Below are positions 8,261 to 16,250 of a stretch of 64,000 nucleotides of DNA, one piece after another. The position numbers were made by a program, and so were the translations under genes. Each line of letters starts with the position of its first letter. The stretch's first letter is position 1. The DNA is from JAALLB01 sp017643495 (GTDB lineage: Bacteria > Pseudomonadota > Alphaproteobacteria > Rhizobiales > Rhizobiaceae). The notes below the pieces were generated by a model, which was not told the origin of the DNA, made no database searches, and was given only the letters and a program-made list of their open reading frames with translations. The DNA lies in NCBI GenBank assembly GCA_965216105.1, contig OZ244147.1, forward strand, positions 1,302,001 through 1,366,000, read 5' to 3'.

Positions 8261-9460
8261 ATGTCTGTCCGTCACAGGAATACGGAAGTACCCGCGGAAT
8301 GGGACCGCCGGGGTTTGCCTGGTTGGGCCTATCACAGCAATGCCTTGTTCGAGCTTGAAAGAGAGGATGTTTTCCGGACCCATTGGCAGATTGCTTGCCA
8401 TGTATCCGACGTTCCTGAACCCGGAAATTTTCTTGCATTTGATGCGTTCGGTGAACGTGCGCTGATCGTACGTGACAATGACGGCGAAGTGCGGGCCTTC
8501 CACAATGTCTGCAGACATCGGGGCAGCCGGGTTGTGGCTGATGACAAGGGCAAATGCGGAAATGCTATAGTCTGTCCGTTTCACGGATGGGTGTACAATC
8601 TGGACGGGACATTGCGTGGCCCTGCCAGGCCCAAAACATTTCCTAATCTGGACAAAAACAAATTCGGCCTTGCAGCAGTTGAAATGGAGACATGGCACGG
8701 TTTCGTGTTCATCAGGTTTCGCCCGGGTCCACAACCATCAGTGAAGAAACTGATGGCGCCATTTGAAGCAGAGATGCAGCCCTACAAGGCCGAAGAGATG
8801 GTGCCGACCGATGGTATCTGGCAACAGGAATCACCCGTCAACTGGAAGTCGGTGCGTGATGTAGACAATGAGGGATACCATGTGGCGATGGCTCATCCCG
8901 CCCTGCAGGACCTTTACGGACCAACCTATTATGACGAACCTTTCGTTGATGGTGTTTGCCGTTCCCATGCCACGTATGACGGAAGGGAAGGGCGCCGGTG
9001 GAGCGTCCGTCATTATCTCAGGATTGCGCCTGATGCGGATTTCCTGCCAAAAGACCAGCAAAAAGCGTGGACGTTTTACACGATCTTTCCAAACAATGTG
9101 GTTGCGATGACCCCCGAGGCGACGCAGTTTTATCAGGAGTTTCCACTTGCGCCGAACAGGACAGCGTTGAGGGGCGGGGTTTACCGGTACCGCAACGAAA
9201 CAAGGGAACAGGCAGTTGCGCGCTATCTTGCAATGCGGATTGATCGTGAAACCATGGAGGAGGATGTGCAGCTTACCATATGGTCAAATGAATCCATGCG
9301 CGCTCCTTCCTTTTCAGGCTTCTACCTCTCGGACCTGGAATACGGGGTTCGTACCCACCACGATCATCTGCGCGAAATCCTCCCGGTATTGAACGAGGAA
9401 AATGCACCAACAGAAAACGACATGCAGAAAGCCAACAGGCGATTGCGGGAGCAGGGCTGA
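8261..9460 (+). CDS. Rieske non-haem iron oxygenase, alpha subunit (quaternary-amine type)
   Basis: This is a 399-residue ring-hydroxylating-oxygenase-type alpha subunit. The Rieske [2Fe-2S] ligands are Cys84 and His86 (CRHRG) with Cys105 and His108 (CPFHGW). The mononuclear iron site is EGYHVAMAH (His207, His212). The residue at the bridging position is Glu204 (EGYH), not the Asp found in aromatic dioxygenases; a Glu at this position is known in carnitine monooxygenase CntA. This suggests N-demethylation or C-N cleavage of a methylated amine rather than attack on an aromatic ring. No reductase partner is encoded nearby, so electrons must come from elsewhere. The gene has its own promoter with the shared operator and converges on the aminotransferase. 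Confidence 0.85.
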   Translation: MSVRHRNTEVPAEWDRRGLPGWAYHSNALFELEREDVFRTHWQIACHVSDVPEPGNFLAFDAFGERALIVRDNDGEVRAFHNVCRHRGSRVVADDKGKCGNAIVCPFHGWVYNLDGTLRGPARPKTFPNLDKNKFGLAAVEMETWHGFVFIRFRPGPQPSVKKLMAPFEAEMQPYKAEEMVPTDGIWQQESPVNWKSVRDVDNEGYHVAMAHPALQDLYGPTYYDEPFVDGVCRSHATYDGREGRRWSVRHYLRIAPDADFLPKDQQKAWTFYTIFPNNVVAMTPEATQFYQEFPLAPNRTALRGGVYRYRNETREQAVARYLAMRIDRETMEEDVQLTIWSNESMRAPSFSGFYLSDLEYGVRTHHDHLREILPVLNEENAPTENDMQKANRRLREQG

Positions 9461-9495
9461 ATTTGAATGGCCAACTGCAAGCCGCCGCAAAGGCC

Positions 9496-10929
9496 TCAGC
9501 CTTTCCAAAGTCCTTCGGCACGCAAGTTTTTCGCTGTCTGGCTAATCCCGTATCGCAGGATTTCGACCATCTCGATGATCTGTTCCCGGTTTATGATCAG
9601 TGGTGGTGACATGACGCACATGTTGACGAGCGGGCGAACAAGCAAGCCCCGCTCCTGACAATGGGCATCAATGCGCTTGCCGATGTCACTGTCAATTTCC
9701 TGCCGGCCTGCCTTTGTATCAGCAAGGCATTCAATACATGCCATCAAGCCTTTTCCGCGGACTTCTGCCACCAGTGGCAAGTCTTGCAGAGAGCGCAGCT
9801 GCTCCTGGAAGAAAGGCGTAATCTGTCTGACATGATCCAGTATGCCGCCTTCCAGCAATTCGAGATTTTTCAGGGCAACAGCACAACCTACCGGGTGACT
9901 TGAATAAGTGAGGCCATGTTCGTACATGGCATCGCTTTCGCCACTGTTCCGGATTTCTCCAAACAACCGGCTGGACACCACCATGCCGCCAAGAGGGAAA
10001 TAGCCGGAAGTAACTCCTTTGGCAAAAGTAATGATGTCGGGTTCGATGTCAAAAACATCGCGGGATGCAAAGACTTCGCCCAGGCGACCGAAACCGGTTA
10101 CAACTTCATCGCTTATGAACAAGATGTCATTCTGTCGGCATATTTCTGCAATGCGCGGCAGATAGTTGTCTGGCGGCACAATTACGCCCCCAGACGCCAT
10201 GATTGGTTCTCCGACAAATGCACCGATCCGTTCGGCACCGAGTTCATCCACCCTGGCTGCAAATTCTTCAACGAGCTGATCCGAGAATTGCTCAACCGTA
10301 ACCCCTTCGGAGCGCCTGAACGGATCAGGGCAGGAAAGCTTGACCACCAGTTCACCCGCAACGTCCATCCAGTTTCCATCGGTAACGCGGCTGTTGAGCG
10401 ATGCAGATAGATAGGTGGAGCCATGGTAGGCGCCATCGCGGCTTATGATCAGCTTCTTCTCCGGCTTGCCGCGTACATTGTTGTAAAATTGCATGAAGCG
10501 CAGCGCGCTTTCGACAGCCGATGATCCGCCAGTGGTGAAAAACACATGGTCGAGATCCCCGGGTGCGCAAGCTGCAATACGCTGGGCCAGCAGGGCAGAT
10601 GGCTCGTTCATCGTGTACCAGGGCGAATTGTATGATAGCTCCATCGCCTGATCGTAAAGAACCTGCGCGAGTTCATGCCGGCGATGGCCGAGATTGACGC
10701 ACCACATTCCGGCGGGGCCGTCGATAAGCCGCCGCCCTGTTTCGTCAGTGACAAAGATGCCGTCCCCTTCGCCGATCAGGCCGCGTGCTTCTGCGCCTAT
10801 TTCACTGGCGGCAGGCCACGGTTGAACAAGATGGCGCTCGGCCGTTTCTATGATTGTTTCAGCTTGCCCGTTTCCACGACTTGCAGAGTTATGTCCCGTA
10901 CCTGCTTTGCCTGATTTCAGACTCTTCAT
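9496..10929 (-). CDS. Class III PLP-dependent aminotransferase (omega-amine:pyruvate type)
   Basis: This 477-residue enzyme is a fold-type I class III aminotransferase. The PLP-binding aspartate lies in FISDEVVTGFGR (Asp274) and the Schiff-base lysine in FAKGVTSGYFPLGG (Lys304). The motifs GMWCVNLGH, HVFFTTGGSSAVESALR and YHGSTYLSASL match putrescine:pyruvate and omega-amine transaminases of the SpuC type. It probably moves the terminal amino group of a primary amine to pyruvate, giving an aldehyde and alanine. About 30 polar N-terminal residues precede the fold. It converges with the Rieske gene and has its own promoter carrying the shared operator. Confidence 0.87.
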   Translation of the reverse strand: MKSLKSGKAGTGHNSASRGNGQAETIIETAERHLVQPWPAASEIGAEARGLIGEGDGIFVTDETGRRLIDGPAGMWCVNLGHRRHELAQVLYDQAMELSYNSPWYTMNEPSALLAQRIAACAPGDLDHVFFTTGGSSAVESALRFMQFYNNVRGKPEKKLIISRDGAYHGSTYLSASLNSRVTDGNWMDVAGELVVKLSCPDPFRRSEGVTVEQFSDQLVEEFAARVDELGAERIGAFVGEPIMASGGVIVPPDNYLPRIAEICRQNDILFISDEVVTGFGRLGEVFASRDVFDIEPDIITFAKGVTSGYFPLGGMVVSSRLFGEIRNSGESDAMYEHGLTYSSHPVGCAVALKNLELLEGGILDHVRQITPFFQEQLRSLQDLPLVAEVRGKGLMACIECLADTKAGRQEIDSDIGKRIDAHCQERGLLVRPLVNMCVMSPPLIINREQIIEMVEILRYGISQTAKNLRAEGLWKG

Positions 10930-10960
10930 TTTTTCACCACAAGCTAATGAAATAAAACAG

Positions 10961-10990
10961 CTAATATTTTTATTCTGAATGGGTGTTCAA
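10961..10990 (-). promoter_or_regulatory. Promoter and operator of the aminotransferase gene
   Basis: On the minus strand TTGAAC (10990 down to 10985) can act as a -35 box, with TATTAG (10966 down to 10961) 18 bases further on as the -10. The -35 is half of the palindrome TTGAAC-ACCC-ATTCAG, which matches the operators at 2873-2888 and 8226-8241 at 10 or more of 12 fixed positions. The geometry is the same as at the PotA-like promoter. Confidence 0.5.
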
Positions 10991-11092
10991 TATGACAGGG
11001 GTTGAGCCACCTGACAAGAAGCGGTGAGCAGGAAATGATTGGGAGACAAGCCGGAGCTTGTTTGCAATGACAGGCAAACCTGTTCAGTCCAA

Positions 11093-11761
11093 TTATTGCG
11101 GGTAGTCCTTGGGGAATGCTGTTTTCAGAAAACCGATGGCAGAAGCTTTTGCTGTCTCACGGCTAATCCCGGAATTGCCCATCATGAGCCGCAGCCACAA
11201 ACCTTCAAGCAGTGCGTCCAGTGCAATTGCCATTTCCCGGGGTTGGTGGGTATAGCCACCACGTTCAACCAGCTCGCAGCAGAGTTGTTCAAGCAATGCC
11301 TGGTAGGCTTCATCACGTGATCCGCAAAGGGCCTGATATGTGGGACGGGATTTGGCTTCACCCCAAAAGGCACACCATGCTGCCAGTTTTCGCCGGTTGC
11401 AGACAAGAGGATCAAAATCCGCGTTGACCAATGCTGCCAGTTTTTCTGCCGGATCATCCCCGGCCTTTTCGAGGGCATTTCGCCAATGTGTGCCATACTC
11501 TGCAGCCATGTGCTCCAGTGTTGCCACGAGCAGTTTTTCCTTGCTTTCGAAGTGAAAATTCACAATCCCGCGTGACAGTCCTGCGCCTTCAGCCACATCA
11601 CCGAGGGTCGTGCCCGAATAACCGCGGCTTGCCAGCGAATCAATGGTCGCATCTATGAGCTGTGAACGGCGGGCATGACGGGTGGCCTTGCGCTTTGCAG
11701 GTCTTGCGGAGGCTTTGTGGTTTGCTGTTTCTGTCTTCATCAAATCCGATCGCGGTATCAT
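11093..11761 (-). CDS. TetR-family transcriptional regulator, BetI-like
   Basis: This 222-residue regulator has an N-terminal helix-turn-helix (RRSQLIDATIDSLASRGYSGTT, then LGDVAEGAGLSRGIVNFHFESKEKLL). That resembles BetI, the choline-responsive repressor of betaine genes, and the C-terminal region also fits the BetI branch. Translation from 11761 overlaps the methyltransferase stop by four bases (ATGA), so the two are co-transcribed. A later start at 11740 is possible. It is the only regulator in the cluster, so it is the natural candidate to bind the shared palindrome TTGAAC-N4-GTTCAA. The effector is unknown. Confidence 0.8.
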   Translation of the reverse strand: MIPRSDLMKTETANHKASARPAKRKATRHARRSQLIDATIDSLASRGYSGTTLGDVAEGAGLSRGIVNFHFESKEKLLVATLEHMAAEYGTHWRNALEKAGDDPAEKLAALVNADFDPLVCNRRKLAAWCAFWGEAKSRPTYQALCGSRDEAYQALLEQLCCELVERGGYTHQPREMAIALDALLEGLWLRLMMGNSGISRETAKASAIGFLKTAFPKDYPQ

Positions 11762-12555
11762 TCTTCAGGGCCGGGCTTCACAGCCCGCAAGTGTGTGGGG
11801 CAATGCTCGCCAGTTTCGAGTACAACAAGCATGGCTTTCCAGGTGGCGATTTGCTTGTCGACAAATGCCTGACCGACTTCTTTTGCTGCCTTTTGGCCAA
11901 GTTCACCCTGCAGTTTTTCAAGTTCTTCCTCCGCCGTGGCGCGATACCAGCCATTACGGTCTGTTGTCGTGACCGAAATGAAACCTGCATTGCGCAGCAA
12001 CTCCCGGTAGCGGGAGGGCGATGCCATGCTGAAGCTCAGCCCCTCCTCGGCAAGATAGGCTTTCATTTCTGCCGAAGGATCCCCATCATGACTGATCATC
12101 CAGTCACTGGCTGCAAATATGCCGCCCGGTTTCAGCACACGCATGACTTCTGAAAAAAGCTTGTCTTTCTCAGAGACATGGACAATCGCATCCTTGGAGA
12201 ACACGAGGTCAAAAGACTGGTCGGGAAACGGAAAGGGGCCGGGCGGGGCGTGGACGAAGGATACTTGGTCTTCTAGTCTGCGTTGAGAGGCGAGTTTTCC
12301 TGCTGTCTTGATGACCGGCAGTTCGACATCAAACCCGGTTACATGGCCTGCTCCGAGGGCTTGCGCAAGGTAGCAGGTAATGCCTCCGGCTCCACACCCG
12401 ATATCAAGTACCTGAAGACCCGAGAGGTCAATGCCTTCCAGAACCCTTTCTACTTCGGTTGGGCCTCCGGGCGACAAGTATCCTTCGCCCCACAGGATCT
12501 CCAGAAAACGGATTGACATCAGGTCGTATTCGTCTTCACCGTCTTGGTCTGTCAT
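11758..12555 (-). CDS. Class I SAM-dependent methyltransferase (phosphoethanolamine/glycine N-methyltransferase-like)
   Basis: This 265-residue enzyme carries the SAM-binding motif VLDIGCGAGGITCYLA (about residues 49-64). Post-motif features are VTGFDVE and a catalytic-domain block FDLVFSKDAIVHVSEKDK. The segment LWGEGYLSPGG before motif I resembles phosphoethanolamine and sarcosine/dimethylglycine N-methyltransferases. The ribosome-binding site AGGAT supports the start. It is the first gene of a two-gene operon with the TetR regulator and is divergent from a small unknown gene. Its place beside a Rieske demethylase candidate suggests a methylated-amine substrate, but small-molecule methyltransferases are hard to assign by sequence. 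Confidence 0.75.
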   Translation of the reverse strand: MTDQDGEDEYDLMSIRFLEILWGEGYLSPGGPTEVERVLEGIDLSGLQVLDIGCGAGGITCYLAQALGAGHVTGFDVELPVIKTAGKLASQRRLEDQVSFVHAPPGPFPFPDQSFDLVFSKDAIVHVSEKDKLFSEVMRVLKPGGIFAASDWMISHDGDPSAEMKAYLAEEGLSFSMASPSRYRELLRNAGFISVTTTDRNGWYRATAEEELEKLQGELGQKAAKEVGQAFVDKQIATWKAMLVVLETGEHCPTHLRAVKPGPEE

Positions 12556-12613
12556 GTTGCATCCTGAGCGGAAGTGATTGAAATTCGGCGAACATTAGCA
12601 GGATATATCTGTC

Positions 12614-12862
12614 ATGGAAAACGAGAGAGACAAAAACCTGATGCTGATCCGTACCCCGGTTGGTCGTAAAGGCTCGGGACGTGAGCGTTATGCAGCAGCA
12701 ATGTATTTTTTCCAGACGGGGGAACTTGATGCCGAGACCCTCGAAATTTACCGGATTTGCGCAAAACTTGATAATGAAGACCCTATTGCAATTCTCAAAA
12801 AGAGGGGAACGGGGCATGTAATCGACCGGGCGGCATTGAAGCCGGTTTTGGGGGAAGTCTAA
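12614..12862 (+). CDS. Small protein of unknown function (82 residues)
   Basis: I do not recognise this protein. It is short, soluble and charged, with no signal peptide or membrane helix. It starts 58 bases from the divergent methyltransferase start and has AGGAT at a normal distance upstream. The central part (RERYAAAMYFFQTGELDAET, then LEIYRICAKLDNEDP) looks helical and well ordered, which argues for a real gene. The shared intergenic region with the methyltransferase suggests common control. No function can be assigned. Confidence 0.55.
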   Translation: MENERDKNLMLIRTPVGRKGSGRERYAAAMYFFQTGELDAETLEIYRICAKLDNEDPIAILKKRGTGHVIDRAALKPVLGEV

Positions 12863-12942
12863 GCAGGCTGCACAACCGGCACCTGGATAATGCCCGGCTC
12901 TTTGGTCTTGTGCGTGTGATAACGATGCTGACCAATCTGCCT

Positions 12943-14022
12943 TTACTGTTCCTCAAACGTATCCCGCCATCGCCGAAGAAACGTCTCGCGGGTTAACCGG
13001 TCAAGGGCGGCAAGCAGGGCGGGTGACAGTCCGATTGGCCGCAATGAAGAGACATACAGGCTCTCACCCTCGGAACCGTCCTCGGTTTCGAGCAATGGAC
13101 TGATCAGCAAGGCACGGTGCAGTGCGAGACGGCCTTCCGAAGAAAGCAGGAAGTCAAGAAACCTGGTGGCGGTGTCGTGGTTTTGCGCCTTTAGTGGAAT
13201 CATCAGGGCACGGGAAAGTACAAGTGTGTAGTCGGAAGGCAGGATGATGCCAATGCGATTGTCCCGCAACTGGAAATCCTGTGCGTAGGAACCGAGAACG
13301 TTGTAGGCAATCAGGTATCGGCCATTGGCGACACTGTCGATGATATCGGCGGAACAGCATGTGGAAATGGCCCGGGTACGCCCGAAAGATTCCTGCAGGG
13401 CGCCAAAGGTTGTTGCTTCCCGCGCATCGGCAAATGCAAACAGATAGCCAAGCCCGGACTGTTCTATGTCATAGGTTGCAACCCGGCCGGCATAGGAAGT
13501 GTTGTCCTGACGCAGGAGGTCGAGCAGGTCGAACCGCGTTCGGGGAATCTCGTTTTCGGGCACCTGCTCCCGGTTATAGACAATGACTGCCGGTTCTCGA
13601 GTAATCCCCCACAATTCATTGCGCCAGCGCAAGGCCTCGGGCAACTGGCTTGTGCCGGGAGACACATGACTGGCAGCACAGGCTTCGTTTACAAGTTTTA
13701 CCATCTGGTGGACGCCAGAACTGATAATGACATCTGCAGCCGGGTTCCCGTTTCTGCATTCGTCCCGGCTCAACTTGTACAGGTCATTTGATCCCCATTG
13801 CTCATATCGAATCCTGAGCCCGGGACGGGTAGCGAGAAATGCCTCCACAACTGCGCCAAAGACTGAAATATCTGTTGTTGACCTTATGAGGACTGTTTCA
13901 GTTGCAGTGTCCGGGCCCATGGTTTCAACCCGTTCCTGGGCAAGGGCAGGTGACTGGAGCAGGATACCGTTGGCAATAATAACCAGAAGGAGATGACAAA
14001 TGAAAACATCGGCAGATTTCAT
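12943..14022 (-). CDS. Periplasmic substrate-binding protein associated with TctDE
   Basis: This 359-residue exported protein has a signal peptide (LLLVIIANGILLQSPALAQE). Its fold is that of a type II periplasmic binding protein (SVFGAVVEAFLATRPGLRIRYEQ, less one residue from a continuous 24-residue run; AADVIISSGVHQMVKLVNE; WGITREPAVIVYNREQVP). It overlaps the histidine kinase stop by four bases, so the order is response regulator, kinase, binding protein. No permease of an ABC system is nearby, so it may present citrate-like ligands or ions to the TctE sensor rather than to a transporter. That role is inference from operon position. Cys residues (CRNG, EACAAS, STCCS) could form disulfides. 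Confidence 0.7.
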   Translation of the reverse strand: MKSADVFICHLLLVIIANGILLQSPALAQERVETMGPDTATETVLIRSTTDISVFGAVVEAFLATRPGLRIRYEQWGSNDLYKLSRDECRNGNPAADVIISSGVHQMVKLVNEACAASHVSPGTSQLPEALRWRNELWGITREPAVIVYNREQVPENEIPRTRFDLLDLLRQDNTSYAGRVATYDIEQSGLGYLFAFADAREATTFGALQESFGRTRAISTCCSADIIDSVANGRYLIAYNVLGSYAQDFQLRDNRIGIILPSDYTLVLSRALMIPLKAQNHDTATRFLDFLLSSEGRLALHRALLISPLLETEDGSEGESLYVSSLRPIGLSPALLAALDRLTRETFLRRWRDTFEEQ

Positions 14023-15410
14023 GAAGACAGTTCTCCTTGTGCTTGCGGAAAAACCAGAGATGCCTGGAAGCCTCCCTCGTCCAGTGCCTGCAGCCTGAGT
14101 TCCCCATCAAATGCAATGGCGACCGAATGGGCGATGGCCAGGCCAAGGCCTGACCCGGTCTGGCGGGTAGGGGATTTGACAGAAAACCGTTCGCCGAGAC
14201 TGTTCAGGGTGTCGGGATCAGGGCCGGGGCCTGCATCCCGAACCCAGACAGACGCCAGCCCTCCTTCGATCGAGGTTCCGATTTCAACCGGCGCAGAGCC
14301 GTATTTCACTGCGTTGCCAAGAAGGTTTTTCATTGCTTCCCGGATCGAGGCCTCGTCAGCGCGAACGGGTATGGCGGTGTCAGCCAGATTCAGGCTTATT
14401 TCCATGTCCGGATAGAGAAGCCTGTGATCTCCTTCCTCAAAGACGTCCAGTGCAATGTCCCTGAGGTCGAGATACTCTCTTTTGGCGCTGTCGCCTCGAT
14501 GGATGACGAGTGCCTGGCTCAACAATTGCTCCAGCAACCTGCCGAGACCTGCGGAGCGGTCCTTTATCCGTTTTGCTATGCGTTCACGCTGCGCGGGATC
14601 TGTTTCATCTGCCAGCAATTCTGCCTGGGCCTTGAGGGCTGCTACCGGGGTTCTGAGTTGGTGTGCCGTATCGGAAATCAGGTGACGCATCGAGTTCATC
14701 TGCCGGTCAAGACGGGCCATGAAACCGTTGAGGGCCTTTATCATGACGGCTGTTTCGCTTGGGACCGTCATTTGGAGAGGAGTTAGGTCATGGGGGTCTC
14801 TTGCCTGCAATCCGTCGGCCATCCTGCGGAGCGGCCTGAGAACCGAACGGACGACAAGGACTGAAAGCAACACCATGGCGAGGCCTGAAGCGGCAAGGAC
14901 ATAAAGGGCCTTGCTGGTAATGTCATAGGCCAGCGCCTGTCTGGCCTGTAGTGTATGCCCGATAACGACCTGAAGGGTTCCCTTGAATGTGCGTTCGGCA
15001 AACCGGCGCGAGACAATCACATAGCGTGCGGGTGCTCCGAAGAACGTGCCATCGAAAAAACCGTCGCCACGATCCGCGGAAACCTCGATTTCATCATAGC
15101 CGGTCAACGTCGTGCCATCTGCATTCATGATCCGGTAGCCGATACGGTCATCGGGGGCGAGGGCAAGTAGCTCAAAAGCGGAAACAGGGAGTTCCAGAAC
15201 AGGCTGGCCGTCCCTGATTGTAAGGGCCGATGCTATGTGATTGGCCGAGCCGAGCAGCAATCGGTCATAGGCGCTTCGGGCAGCTTCGCGGCCATAGGCA
15301 AAGGCTGCAATGGACAGCACGATACCACCCAGCGTGAGCAGCAAGGCAATGCTGATCGTGATGCGCATGGTAAGGGATGACTGTTCAAGGCCCCGCCAGC
15401 TCTCAGGCAT
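14019..15410 (-). CDS. tctE: Sensor histidine kinase, TctE-like
   Basis: This 463-residue membrane kinase has two membrane helices (about residues 17-38 and 168-190) flanking a periplasmic 2CSK_N-type sensor region. A HAMP-like linker follows, then the H-box HLISDTAHQLRTPVAALK (phospho-His about 250). The ATPase domain has the N-box EAMKNLLGNAVKYG, G1 box VRDAGPGPD and G2 box GSGLGLAIAHSV. It overlaps its response regulator by 8 bases upstream and the binding protein by 4 bases downstream. TctDE controls tricarboxylate uptake in characterised bacteria, and the tctCBA genes are divergent next door, so the same role is likely here. Confidence 0.85.
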   Translation of the reverse strand: MPESWRGLEQSSLTMRITISIALLLTLGGIVLSIAAFAYGREAARSAYDRLLLGSANHIASALTIRDGQPVLELPVSAFELLALAPDDRIGYRIMNADGTTLTGYDEIEVSADRGDGFFDGTFFGAPARYVIVSRRFAERTFKGTLQVVIGHTLQARQALAYDITSKALYVLAASGLAMVLLSVLVVRSVLRPLRRMADGLQARDPHDLTPLQMTVPSETAVMIKALNGFMARLDRQMNSMRHLISDTAHQLRTPVAALKAQAELLADETDPAQRERIAKRIKDRSAGLGRLLEQLLSQALVIHRGDSAKREYLDLRDIALDVFEEGDHRLLYPDMEISLNLADTAIPVRADEASIREAMKNLLGNAVKYGSAPVEIGTSIEGGLASVWVRDAGPGPDPDTLNSLGERFSVKSPTRQTGSGLGLAIAHSVAIAFDGELRLQALDEGGFQASLVFPQAQGELSS

Positions 15411-16074
15411 CTACTTCCAGCTTGTATCCAAGCCCTCTTTGGGTTTCGATCCGGATGGAGCTTCCGGTCAGTTTCTTGCGCAGCCTGGCAACATAAAGCT
15501 CAAGGGCATTCATGCTGACTTCCGTATCATCAAAGCTGAAAAGCCCCTCATAGAGCCGTTCCTTGCTGATTGTCTTGCCGCGATTGCGGACAAACAGTTC
15601 AAGCAATGAAAGTTCCCGCCGGGTCAGGTTGAGGGGTCCGGCATCGGTATGGGCGATCCGGGCACTTGCATTGAAGGTAAGCGAGCCGCATTTCACTTCC
15701 TCGGACTTGTCTATCCGGTCACGCCTGTAAAGAGCCCGGATTCGTGCCTCGAGTTCGCGCTGGTCGAACGGTTTGACCAGATAGTCGTCAGCTCCGGAAT
15801 TCAGTGAGGAAACCCGTTCGTCCACGGAAAATTCTGCTGTCAGCATCAGTACCGGCGTGCGGTCCCCCTTTGCCCTCAATTCCTTGAGCAGACCGGTTCC
15901 GGGGCCGTCCGGCAGATTGATGTCGAGGACGATTACATCATAGGTCTGCACATCAAGAAAACCGCGTGCATTTGCAATGTCCGGCGCCAGGTCACAGGCA
16001 ATGCCGGAACGACCCAGTTGAACAGAAATTGCCTCGGCAACATCAAATGTGTCTTCGATCAGTAACAGGCGCAC
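15403..16074 (-). CDS. tctD: Response regulator, OmpR family, TctD-like
   Basis: The protein has a receiver domain with the phosphoacceptor Asp51 (VIVLDINLPDGPG), an acidic pair after LLLIED, and a conserved Lys (YLVKPFDQRELEARIRAL). A winged-helix DNA-binding domain follows (LTRRELSLLELFVRNRGKTI, then RLRKKL and IETQRGLGYKLEVDA). The start is placed at GTG 16074, because GGAGG lies about 9 bases upstream and the receiver domain begins there; ATG at 16116 would add an unrelated tail. It is transcribed away from tctC. The tandem repeat at 16140-16161 between them is its likely target. Confidence 0.86.
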   Translation of the reverse strand: MRLLLIEDTFDVAEAISVQLGRSGIACDLAPDIANARGFLDVQTYDVIVLDINLPDGPGTGLLKELRAKGDRTPVLMLTAEFSVDERVSSLNSGADDYLVKPFDQRELEARIRALYRRDRIDKSEEVKCGSLTFNASARIAHTDAGPLNLTRRELSLLELFVRNRGKTISKERLYEGLFSFDDTEVSMNALELYVARLRKKLTGSSIRIETQRGLGYKLEVDA

Positions 16075-16139
16075 TGAATTACTCCTCCGCGACCAGTATT
16101 GCCGCAGCTTTTCCAATGTGCAAGCGAGCCGGATAACGC

Positions 16140-16174
16140 ATGACAGGTTGATGACAGGTTGCAGCCACTATGAT
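16140..16174 (+). promoter_or_regulatory. Tandem direct repeat and promoter upstream of tctC
   Basis: The 11-base unit ATGACAGGTTG occurs twice without a gap (16140-16161). On the other strand it reads CTGTCAT-CAAC-CTGTCAT, which has the form of an OmpR-family tandem site and closely resembles the pho box. It overlaps a weak -35 (TTGATG, 16148-16153) with a -10 TATGAT (16169-16174) 15 bases downstream. This is the position of a class II activator site. TctD is the likely binder; PhoB is the alternative. Confidence 0.5.
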
Positions 16175-16250
16175 CTGGCCATCCGTTGAACCCGTTTGAG
16201 GGTTGCGGAACTTGTCGGCCCACTGGGCCTGATCACGTGGAGGAAATACA

